NCBI GenBank assembly: GCA_014529385.2
Contig: CM043954.1
Span: 98,356,747-98,416,746, forward strand
DNA: 60,000 nucleotides
From: Adiantum capillus-veneris
Taxonomy: Eukaryota; Streptophyta; Polypodiopsida; Polypodiales; Pteridaceae
Direction of reading: 5' to 3'
Part shown: piece by piece, positions 23,801-35,800 of the stretch
Layout: the number at the start of each line of letters is the position of its first letter
How positions within the stretch are numbered: position 1 is the stretch's first letter
Made by a program: the position numbers and the translations under genes
The notes under the pieces: generated by a model
Databases searched by the model: none
What the model was told of the DNA's origin: nothing
What the model saw: the letters and a program-made list of their open reading frames with translations, nothing else

Positions 23801-26800
23801 TGGATGATAGTACCACAGGTAAAACCCATATATTGCCTGCAGAAAGGCTAGGATGGGATAATCTGTTTGCTACCACTCCGATGATTGATCTATGGCGACA
23901 TTTGCACCCAAATTCCTCTGGATTTACTTTTCAGCATGTTGCTTACTCTTCTTATCGAGTGCGGTGACGGGAGCAAAGCGAACCCCGAACCCCCGATGGC
24001 CTCTAAAGCACCGGCAACCGAATGGCGCGCCTCGTGCCTGTCATAGTAAAGCAAACAGGGGGCACCACCTAGCTTCAGCGGCTAGGACGCAAACAACACA
24101 CCACCATAACAAATTTTTCATCCAAGAGAGATGGATGCTTGGGAGTAATGATGAAGAGGAAGGGAAATGAGATCAAGTGAGAGAGAGAGAGTGAGGGAGG
24201 GGGTATAGCGGCTTAGTACTTAGGCACCACAGAAGGATGGAGAATCCGCACACCCTTCACACATACACAAGCTCACTCCAAACACAAGACTAGGTGACGA
24301 TTCCGCACACCTCACATGGGCAAAACATTGCAAGAAAACATACTCACAAAACCTCAAGCTTTATTTAGAGAATAAGGCGATGAAATGAGGAGCATAGGGT
24401 AGGGGAATGAGAAGGGAGAGAGTGGTAGAGCACATGGCGGATAGGTGGGAGCTGATGGCGAAGACTCGCACGAGAGTTATGACCATCATCTTTCATTTAG
24501 CTTCCCTTCATCTTCCATAGCCCAAGGGTGTAGAGGTCATGCTCAAGACGAGCATGGTGATTGCGGTGATGATGATGGTGTGGGTGTGTGTGTGTGCACT
24601 AGGCACACACAGTGCATAGTGTACTCTTTGGTGATGTTGTGTGTGTGTGAAGTGTGATGGTGACCCCTCTTTATATAGAGGAGGAGGGGGGAGAAATTCT
24701 AAAATTTAGAAATGAAGAAATCATTATCTACATAGGCCATGTGACTGTGGGCTCCTTTTGTCTGGCTATGTGTATATGTGCCAGAACAACAGTCTCATGA
24801 GAGAGAGACTAAGAGAGAGAGAGATGGGTTGATGAAAAAAAGTGAGAGGTGATATGGAGAATAAAGTAATTACAAGAGGGGAGAGAGGGGAGTGTGTTCA
24901 GAGGTGAATCTGTGTGCAGATGTGTGTGAACACAAGAAAAATCAGGTAATCACCGGGTGGGGATGGATCTGTGGGCACCTTTTTCAGTGAAACTGAGTGT
25001 GTGTGAGTGTGGGGGAGGTTATTTAGCTACAAGACAAGAGACATGGCGCCCTTTAGAGAGAGAGGGGGGTATTTGGGTCATGGGATATGATAGGAGAGAG
25101 AAAAGGGAGGTGGGGTATACTATTTTGGAAGATAGGATAAGTTGCATGTGAGTTAGGGTGCATTATTGGTGAGTTAGAATGTATTATTGGTGAGAGGTGG
25201 GGTAGCTTGAGGGGAGAGAGAAATGAGAAAGGACAAGGGGAAGAGAGAGAGGGTTGACCTTTTGAGTGGAGGAGAGGAAAAGGGACACACGGCGGGGCAA
25301 CAGTGAAGAAAAAGGAGGCAAGGTGGGGATGGGCTGCTCCGCAAGCATGAAGTGGCCTATTTTACCTTTCTCATATATTTACATAATCACACTTTATTTT
25401 TTCTTACTTTTTCCAATGCCTTTTATCACTCCCTCCCTAAGAGGGGGTTTTCATGGGGTGGGGACGAGAGAAGAGAGGTATGGGAACTTGGTTTGTGAAA
25501 AGCCCCCATCATTAGCCCTCCCCTTTTGGCTAGAGGCATTCATGTCTCTAGCTCATCTGTTTGATCATTATCGTCGGAGGTGGCGGCTGATGGTGTGTCC
25601 TCATGTGGAATGTCAACAGGTGGAGCCTGGTCAAATCGAAGAAAATAAGATTTAAGTCGCCAACCATTTACCTTGGTTTTATGAAGTTTTCCATCGGCCT
25701 CCATAAGCTGGTAGCTTCCATTGGCATACTTTTTCCTGACGATGAAAGGACCTTCCCATCGGAGTAGGAGTTTCTTATCCTTGTGCGTGTCGAAGAGATT
25801 GTCGTAGCGGAGCACCAACATTTCTTTCTTCAATTCTTTTTGCCGGAGATGCTGGTTAAAGCTAAGGCGTCTATGCTCTGCTTGTGCCGCATAATAATTT
25901 ATTGCTCTTCTCTGTCCAGCTGCAGTCTTTCCAAGTTGATGATGTGATCTCTCAAATGCATGTTAGGCTGTTGAAGTTGGCTTGCCATTACTCTGAGACT
26001 TTGTAGTTGCACTTCAATGCTTCCTTACCAAATACTAGATGATACGGTGTGAATCCCAAGGATGTACGGAATGAAGTTCTGTAGGCCCATAAAGCTGGTA
26101 GTAGGTACTTATCCCAGTCTCCAGGATGATTGTTTACCTGCTTGGTAATAATTTTAGAAACCATTCCATTTACCTTTTCAACTAGGCCATTACATTGAGG
26201 GTAATATGGTGAAGAGTGCCTCCTTGTAATGCCCAGTTTCTGCATTAATTCTCCTACCAAGTCTGCTCTGAAACCTGGCCCTCTATCAGAGATGATCTCT
26301 AAAGGTGTGCCAAACCTACAACATATGTGCTCGTAGATAAATTTAGCTACCTCTACCGCTGTGATTCTAGTGGTGGCTGTAGCCTCTGCCCATCTAGTCA
26401 TGTAGTCGACCCCCATGATAATGTAGAATTTTCCTGAGTTGGCCCTAGGTAATGACCCAATGGCGTCGATACCCCATTTTTCAAATGGGCCATATGAGAG
26501 AATAGGTGTCTGTGGTTCAGGCATAAGTGATCTAGTGCCGGCCTTTTGACACAACTTACATGTTTTGCACCAGTGGTGTACATCACGGTTGAGGCTAGGT
26601 CATATGAAGCCTGCTTGCAAGATTTTCCTACTTGTTATGTCTAGGGCAAAGTGACCACCACAAACCCCGTCGTGACAGCTAGCAATTACTCCCGTGATTT
26701 CCTGAGAGAGAGGGACCTTCCTGAGTATTTGGTCCTTACCCTTACAGTACAAACCGTCATTGATGAGTCGATACCTTGTGGCCTTCCGCGTCAGCCATTG

Positions 26801-29800
26801 CTTCTGTCCCTTTGTTAAATCTGATGGGCATTCTCCTGTTTCCAAAAAATGCATGATGTCAGGCAAGGCATCACTGCCTTGAAATAGAGGGAGCTTTAGC
26901 TTTATTGCTCCAACCACCAGTTCCTGTAGTCTTTCACTTGCTAAGGCATCTCCTTCTTGGTTTTGAGCCCTTGGGATATGGTGTATTTGAACTTCTTCAA
27001 ACTTACCCAACAAGGTTTTTACACCACTTAAGTGAGTCCTTAAACTAGGATTCTTGCATGTCCATGCTCCATTTACTTGCCTTACCAGAAGTAGAGCATC
27101 CCCAAATACATTAAGGCGTTGTACACCTTGCGAGACGCACCATTGTAGACCCTTGGTTAGTGCTACATACTCAGCTTCATTGTTAGAATGTGAATCTAAC
27201 AATTGGCCCAACGAAAATACCTTTGTCCCTTTGTCATCAAAGACCACTATGCTTGCAGCTGCTTTGTCAGACGCTCGCTTGTAGGCTCCATCAAAGTAGA
27301 GAGAGTGTGCTCCTTCTACCATCAGTGGTACTAGAGGTAATCGGACTTCTCCTCCCTTAGATTGCTTCTCCTTCCCTTCAAAGACTTGGTAGGTCATGAG
27401 TCCCCCCAAACTTGCCCTCGTCGTGCTTTCTACCTGTACCGTGTAGTCAAACTCTTGCAGACGAACTAGCCATTTAGTAATCCTAGCAGACACATCCATG
27501 TGTTGTACGACATAGGGAAATATTTCATCCGTGGTTAGAATCACAAATTGCTTAGGCAACAAATATGACCTAAACTTTGTAGTTGCGAATCGAAGAGCTA
27601 GGACTAAGTGTTCCACATGGGTGAAACCTTTCTCTCCTGCTGTCATCATTCGACTAGAGAAGTAGATTGGCCTCATGAAAGATGTTGTCGTATCCTTCTG
27701 GAGTAGCACAGCCCCCAATGAGTCATTACCAACACTTGAGGTGACATAGAATTTTTCATCCCACTTAGGTGGTGAGATAGTCGGCAGGGTGACTAAGACC
27801 TCCTTTACCTTGTTGTAGTGATGTTCGCTTTCCTCGTCCCAAGTGAAAGTTGATCTTTGAGTGAGTTGTTGCAGTGGTAGAACAAGTTGTGATAGTAGAT
27901 GTATGAATCTACTTAAGTACCTCACCTTCTGTAGAAAAGAGACCAATTGACGTGCGGTCGTTGGTGAAGGTAGGGCTATGAGTGCGGACAGCTTACTTGG
28001 GTCGGCGTTGATACCTTTTGCTGAAATTTCATGGCCTAGTAGAATGACTTTACTCTCCCCAATGTGGCATTTATCCACATTTAATTGCCCGCCTAGGCTC
28101 TGCAACCTGGCCAAACCTTCAGTTACCTTTTCTAAATGTGAAATACGGGAGCTATATATACAAAAATCATCAATGAACACTCTTATGGATGTTCCAAAGA
28201 ACGGTTGAAAAACATATGTGACATATCTTTGGAATGTGGCAGGTGCATTTGTGAGACCAAATGGCATAACCCTGTATGCAAAACAACCCCATGGCATGAT
28301 AAAAGTGGTTTTTAGCTGATCTTCCAAGGCTATGCGTATTTGAAAGTATCCAGAATAACCATCACAGACGGTATAGCATTCAAAACCCGCTACTTCATTC
28401 AGAATTTCATCCAAGAAAGGGAGAGGAAAGTGGTCTCTCTTTGTAGCTACATTTAGTGGTTTGTAGTCAACACAGACCCTCCACTTACCATTCTTTTTAG
28501 GCGTCACCACTACGGGTGACCCCCATTCTGAGTTTTCTACAGGATAGATGAATCCCGCCTCCAGCAGTTTCCTTACCTCGGCCAAGAGTGCCTTTTCTTG
28601 TATGACTCCCAGTCGTCGTAGCTTTTGCACAACTGGTTTTACCCCTTCCTTCAGCTTAATATGATGTTCCACCACTGTAATGCCTGTGATTCTTTCATAG
28701 TTGTCAATGAACAGGTTAGGAAATCCCATCAACATTTGCAAAAAACTATCTCTCTCCTCAAGTGTTAATTCCGTAGACAACATACCCTTCAACCTACTTC
28801 CTCAAAGGCCAAGTGATTTTCTCTCCTCTTCATTGGGTTGCCCTTTTGGTGATGGATCACCAGTTGTGCTTACCCTTTGTGGATCCTTCATAATTATACC
28901 AATCACATCAATGGAACTGTCACTTCCGTCGATGGATGTGGTCTCCTCCTCAAAACTAGAAGATTCTCTAGTGGTTTCATCTGCCGATGTTTCCAGATTC
29001 ATTTGCTTCTGCTTGCCAATCCTCATGTCGTAGTAGATTGTCTCCCCTTTCTTACCAGTCATGCGTAGAAGGCCAGTACCCCAGTCCTGTTTTGCCTTCA
29101 TGGCCATCAACCATGGCCTTCCCAAGATTAGTGGATAGCCCTTCCCCTTAGTAGGCATTACAAAAACATCTACCTCTACCTCACTGTTGAAAGCTTTTAT
29201 TTTCACGGCACTTACCACACCCACACACTTTACTTTTACGTTGTTTTCCATCTTTGCCTTGCACGGAGAAGGCCTGTCAACCTCGAGCCCTAATCGAAGC
29301 ATCATAGCTTCGCTCATTACACAGATTTGTGCACCTCCATCAATGTAGGTGTTTCCAACCCTCTTTCCTTTTATGTTTACGTTGACAATTGGAAGGATGT
29401 CATCCATGTTGCATCCCGAAATTGCTCCGGCTATCTTTGTTTTGGAGCGTCTTGTACTTACCATTTTAGACCATTGTCGCCTTACTTTAGGTACAAGATG
29501 TAGCAGTTGTGGCCATGTAATCTTCGGTCCTTGCTCTGCCACATCCAATGTTAGATCATAGGGCTTGGAACTTTCCCCTGGCTGGAAGTCGGTGATGCCC
29601 AATTTCCGTCGTAGCCTGGATGGCCTCTTGCTAGTCTCTCCTCTCATGCTTCTCTCATCATCTGATTGTGTAGCTTTCTCCCTCCTAGCTCTTTTCACAG
29701 TCATGGCTTCAAGTGGTTCTAAAAAGGTTACCTTCCCCTTACCCTTGTCCCTCTCCTTTGCTCTGGGTGGATCCATAACTACGGCTTTTCCTTTCTCTTC

Positions 29801-32800
29801 TAGCCTTATGATGTTTACAGGGCGATCAGGTGGTGGGGCTGGTGGAAGAGGTGGGATGGATGCTTGCAGTGGTGTCTCGGGTGGACGTAGAATTTGTGTT
29901 GATGGGGCTGGTGCTCGGGGTGGGGGTGTTCTTTCTCTAGGGGGTGACAATTGGTTCCTCCTACCTCCTCTATTATAGTTTTGTCGTGGTTTGGGACAGT
30001 AGTACATACCGTGACCGTCTTCTCCGCAGTTGTAGCAATGATACTCCCTGTTTTGTCGTCGTGCTCTTCCAGGGTCTTGATCTCTTTCTTGACTCCTCCC
30101 TTGCTGTATTAAGTGGACAGACAAATTCTGCAGTTGGTCAGTAATATGGACCAACATATCTTGTTGGTCATCTCTTACCCCAAGAGCCGGTGGTGGTGGT
30201 GGAATGGTGATTGTCGTAGTTGCTGGTCGATGCGATGTTCCTGTTTCTGTTGACTCGGTTTCTTTGGCTTTCATTCACAGCTTCTTGTCCTTAAGGCGAG
30301 CAATCTCAACGGCTAACTCGTACGTAGCCGGGAATCTACCTTTCACCTTCTCCTTGAGAAGCGGCCATAAGCCATGCATGAACCGATCTTTTTTTAGGAA
30401 ATCGGGTGCAGCTTCTCCCCTTGCCAATGACTCAACCCACCGTTCCCACAAATCCACAAATTTGAACTCATAGGTGGCATATTCTAAAAGACCCTCCTGC
30501 TTCAAGTCTCTCAACTTGTCCCACAACTTTTTTGAAGTGGTACCTCTCCCAAAGCGCCTCTTAAAAGCGGTTTTTAAGGGTTCCCAGTCATCCTTGGTTG
30601 CTTGTGGAAGTGCATTGTACCATGATCTAGCTTCTAACTTCATGAGATGCTTAAAGATTCTAACCCGGGATTCATCCATATCTTTGTTTCTCACTACACA
30701 TGCTACTTCAAAGTCATCTAGGAAGTCTGTTACCAAATCCTCCCCCTTCTTTCCTTTAAATGTTGGAAATGCTACACTTGCCATGATTACTGAGAGAGAG
30801 CTAGAAAGACACACTGCTTAGCTTGCAAAAGTTTTTTTCTTCTTTACAAGGAGGCGTGTATACCCTCTTATACTACGACATAGATTAAAACTTCAAACGG
30901 TACATTGCCTTGTACCAAAGGTAAGACAAATGGCTGATCTGATGCCAAAACCTCAAAAAACCGCTCCCCACCTAGCATGGTGTCAATGACGTGCTGGTAG
31001 TGAGCCTTCAAGTCCAGTATTACCTTGATTGAGCGTACACGTGTTGGTATGTGTGATCTGTCTTGAGGTAGGTTGTACTGATTCATGTGAAGCTTAGAGG
31101 TGCTTAGTCGCTGTCCAAGCTTGTGGGACAGGGTGGTGTTCTTTCCTGAAACAAACTCAGTAGATCCCTAGTTTCTCTAGTGAGAGTGTGAGCCAATGAT
31201 TTCGTTATCTGTGCTGCAGCATCAGGTGCGACTTGAAAACTGACTGTGATAATTACCTCGGTGACTTGAGTTACCCGATTCTCAAAGTAGAATAGTGTTG
31301 ATTCTCTATTGTGCAGAGCTCCTTCCATTTTGTTGTTGTGGGTTGGTTGTAGGTTGCGGACATGGTTTCGACCTTCTCCTTCTTCTTCTTGGCACTTGGC
31401 CTATGTATATCCACTGGGTTTGACGTGTTCGTTGACTCTCCCACTGCAAATCGATTACCGTTACGCCTGGCACTCGAGCTTCGATGGAGATGTGGAGTTC
31501 GTCTAGTTGTGCTTGGAGCTCTTCTTCTTCTGTCGTCCAATTAGCAAATCCTACTAGCCATTCATCCATTCACAATAGTTTAGGGGTTTCAGTCTTGTAA
31601 ACCGAAGGGTTTCATGAAAAGATCCTCAGTGGGGGCACCAAATGACGGGAGTAAAGCGAACCCCGAACCCTCGATGGCCTCTAAAACACCGGGAACCGAA
31701 TGGCGCACCTCGTGTCTGTCATAGTAAAGCAAACAGGGGGCACCACCTAGCTTCAGCGGCTAGGACGCAAACAACACACCACCATAACAAATTTTTCATC
31801 CAAGAGAGATAGATGCTTGGGAGTAATGATGAAGAGGAAGGGAAATGAGATCAAGTGAGAGAGAGAGAGTGAGGGAGGGGGTATAGCGGCTTAGTACTTA
31901 GGCACCACAGAAGGATGGAGAATCCGCACACCCTTCACACATACACAAGCTCACTCCAAACACAAGACTAAGTGGCGATTCCGCACACCTCACATGGGCA
32001 AAACATTGCAAGAAAACATACTCACAAAACCTCAAGCTTTATTTAGAGAATAAGGCGATGAAATCAGGAGCATAGGGTAGGGGAATGAGAAGGGAGAGAG
32101 TGGTAGAGCACATGGCGGATAGGTGGGAGCTGATGGCGAAGACTCGCACGAGGGTTATGACCATCATCCGCCATTTAGCTTCCCTTCATCTTCCATAGCC
32201 CAAGGGTGTAGAGGTCATGCTCAAGACGAGCATGGTGATTGCGGTGATGGTGATGGTGTGGGTGTGTGTGTGCACTAAGCACACACAGTGCATAGTGTAC
32301 TCTTTGGTGATGTTGTGTGTGTGTGAAGTGTGATGGTGACCCCTCTTTATATAGGGGAGGAGGGGGGAGAAATTCTAAAATTTAGAAATGAAGAAATCAT
32401 TATCTACATAGGCCATGTGACTGTGGGCTCCTTTTGTCTGGCTATGTGTATATGTGTCAGAACAACAGTCTCATGAGAGAGAGACTAAGAGAGAGAGATG
32501 GGTTGATGAAAAAAAGTGAGAGGTGATATGGAGAATAAAGTAATTACAAGAGGGGAGAGAGGGGAGTGTGTTCAGAGGTGAATCTGTGTGCAGATGTGTG
32601 TGAACACAAGAAAAATCAGGTAATCACCGAGTGGGGATGGATCTGTGGGCACCTTTTTCAGTGAAACTGAATGTGTGTGAGTGTGGGGGAGGTTATTTAG
32701 CTACAAGACAAGAGACATGGCGCCCTTTAGAGAGAGAGGGGGGTATTTGGGTCATGGGATATGATAGGAGAGAGAAAGGGGGGGTGGGGTATACTATTTT

Positions 32801-35800
32801 GGAAGATAGGATAAGTTGCATGTGAGTTAGGGTGCATTATTGGTGAGTTAGAATGCATTATTGGTGAGAGGTGGGGTAGCTTGAGGGGAGAAAGAAATGA
32901 GAAAGGACAAGGGGAAGAGAGAGGGGGTTGACCTTTTGAGTGGAGGAGAGGAAAAGGGACACACGGCGGGGCAACAGTGAAGAAAAAGGAGGCAAGGTGG
33001 GGATGGGCTGCCCCGCAGGCATGAGGTGGCCTATTTTACCTTTCTCATATATTTACATAATCATACTTTATTTTTTCTTTTTTTTTCCAATGCCTTTTAT
33101 CACTCCCTCCCTAAGAGGGGGTTTTCATGGGGTGGGAACGAGAGAAGAGGGGTCTGGGAGCTTGGCTTGTGAAAAGCCCGCATCAGCGGTTGGATCGATG
33201 GTATTTGCTTAATCTGCAACAATATGAGGATTTTGTATGTGAGGTCATCATCGATTATACCTTACAATTATCTGATCATTACTCTGTTTTGTTGAATGTG
33301 AGTTTTGGGAAGTCTCTTTGTGATCGACCTCTTTCTAGAAAACGTCTGCTACATATTAACAATGCATATCTTGCTCATTCGGCCTTTCGTGACATGATTT
33401 TTGATATTATTCCCCCGCTTCTTGCTCATATGCATTTTGATCTTGATGCTGCCTGGTATCGCTTTGTTATTAGGGTGCAAAGTGTCATTTATGACTACGG
33501 CACGCATTACATGCAGTGCACTCGGGGGGATGTTAAGGATGCGAAGCAAGCTTGTCAACAGTTGTAAGTGTTGGCTGATTTGCAGCCTTTGTCTGACTCT
33601 AAGATGTCGAAGTTGTGGAAAGCCTGTGTATGTATTCAGCATAATGACAAGCAAAAACTTGCTAAGTGGCAGACGCATGCCCGTTAGCAGGCTTTCATGG
33701 ATAAAGGCTATGCTTCGAAGCAATTTTTTAAGCATTTGCATCATACGAGGGTCTCGCAAGCAATAAAGCGGGTTATGCTTTCCCCACGTGTTTGAACTTC
33801 TTCAAAGCAAGAACTTGCTGATGCCATGGTTTTACATTATCGACAGGTGTTCGCTGCTCCTTCTCAGCCATCCTCGGTTGCTTGCCATGCGCGTCAATTG
33901 ATGCTTTCCTTTGTTCATCCGATTATATCCCCACAGGATGCATGTTGCCTTGAGGACCCGTTTACTGCCTCGGAATTCCATAGTGCGTTGCTTGCTTTGG
34001 GCCATTGGCAGTCTCCCAGTTGGGATGGGCTTACTGTGGAATTCTTCCTCTCCTTTTGGGAAGCCCTTGAACATACATTGCTTTTCATGATGAATGGCAG
34101 AAACAGGATTTGCCACTATCTTGGAAAGAAGGTTTACTTAAATTGCTGCCTAAGCAAGCGATTTGCGAGCGATTCTCTCACTAGCGCCCGATTACTTTGA
34201 TGCCGGTGATTTACAAGTTATTGGCTAAGATGCTGGTGCACCGCATTAAGGATCATCTTTTTGCAGGACTCCATCAGGCTCAATATGGTTTCATTCCACG
34301 TCGCCAAATTATGAACAATTTGGCTAATGTTATGATTGGAATGGAGTAGGCTAAGTACACTCATCAGGACGTGCTAGTTATGCAAGTTGATATTGAAAAC
34401 GCCTTTGACACTAAACAATGGGATTTCATTGCTGCCACGATGAGGTGCTTAGGGTTTGGTCCTAAATTTGCCAATGTGGTTTATTTCTTGTATGCATGTA
34501 GCACGTCTTCAGGGATCTTGGAAGGCGAACTAACAGACTCTTGGCCTCTTGGTTGTTCGGTCAGGCAGAGTTGCCCGCTTAGTGCTTTGTTGTATGCTAT
34601 AGCCATTGATGTATCTTGATCACTTGACTTCTGTTGAGCGTCTTCATGGTTTGCGGTTACCTTCGGGTCGTACCTTTGTTGGCTAGGCTTACGCAGATGA
34701 TTCCTTGTTTATGCCTCGTAATCAGAAGGATGATGTCGAAGTGGTTATGGAAGCCTTGGAACTTTTTGGCTTTGTGGCTGGGCTTAAAGTCAACTTTTGC
34801 AAATCGAAGCTTCTACCTCTTCGTTTTTGTGATTGGCACAGTCTATTGTGGCCAGGTGAGATTGTTCCTCCGAACGTGATTACTAGGCATTTGGGTTATC
34901 CAATTGGATCGAATGTCACTCATTTTTAGAAAGTGGATTGGGTTATGCAACATATGAATGTCAAATTGATATGTTGGCCATTACTAGAAGTTATCCACTT
35001 GGCCATTACATGTTCGTCTGCGAATTGTTCAGAGTATCCTGTTGGCATATGTTCAGTTCTTTTTGCCATTGATGCATTGGCCTCGTCGTTGTCTTAATTC
35101 TCTTATGTAGGACATTATGCCCCATTTGTGGCGGACCCATGCTTAGAAAAAAGGCTTGCGCTTGATGTCTATGGAGAAGCTTTGCACTCCTAAACGCCTG
35201 GGTGGCCTTAACATCTTGGATATGCGCAGGCATATTCTTGCTCGGAAAGCAATGTTGTTACCTACACTTGCGCAACAAATTCAGCCTTGGACTCTTATGT
35301 TTGCATACCTTGGTCAGCATGTTGTTACTTCCTCTTTTGGCCATTGGCAACCATCTATCTGGGAGGTGGTTTTTGGCAAGATGGAAGGGTACATTCTTGG
35401 ATGTCCTCTTGCTTCCACTTTGGTGTCTGCCTGGAAAGAGGTTACGGTTCATCTTTCATGGAATCCTCGGCAGGAAGGTAATTCGATTCGTTTGGAGAGT
35501 CTCCATTGGAGCCGAGCATTCTCTCTCACTTTGGTCGATCGCTCCCCTCGCCAGGCTCACTTTCTCTCTAGCCGTGGTATTCGTGCAATTGAGGATGTAG
35601 TCGATGAGGCTGGATATACTTATGAGATTCCTTTCGCCGCTCGCCGTTTTGGATTGGGCATGCATTACCGTCAGTTTTGGAGAGGACTTCAAAGTATGCT
35701 GCTTGACTTTTTGCCAGTTTCACCTTTACCTGATGGTGATCGCATGTCTGATTGGGATTTTCGGGAGACGCCTTTTCGAGATATTTCTACGGGTCGAATT

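Larger units (their letters stand above)
21586..23964 (+). mobile_element. LINE family L copy L-4, 5' part (interrupted by the Tat-like element)
   Basis: Starts TGTGTGTGAGCTGACGCG right after the A tail of L-3. The 5' UTR (to 22,139) has several TG-rich spots. It is followed by ORF1 and the endonuclease part of ORF2. It stops at 23,964, where the Tat-like LTR element begins, and resumes at 33,186. Confidence 0.9.
23965..33185 (-). mobile_element. Complete Tat-like Ty3/gypsy retrotransposon (9.2 kb)
   Basis: Two LTRs of about 1.54 kb (23,965-25,511 and 31,643-33,185), nearly identical, flank an interior read on the minus strand. Directly beside the LTRs lie a purine-rich tract at 25,512-25,531 (minus strand AGCCAAAAGGGGAGGGCTAA) and a candidate primer site at 31,624-31,642. 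The order is gag, CCHC, protease, RT, degenerate RNase H, second RNase H, integrase. It splits LINE L-4. The flanks are GCGG on both sides, a 4-bp duplication (5 bp if one T was lost). The second RNase H is characteristic of the Tat lineage. Confidence 0.93.

Noticed and set aside
30275-30814. gag of the Tat-like element as an intact gene ending at its TGA
   Set aside because: The frame continues without a gap into the zinc knuckle and protease, so the TGA is more likely a mutation in a longer gag-pol.
26600-30814. Selenocysteine or stop-codon readthrough at the three TGA codons
   Set aside because: No stem-loop signal was identified, and all three fit C:G to T:A decay.
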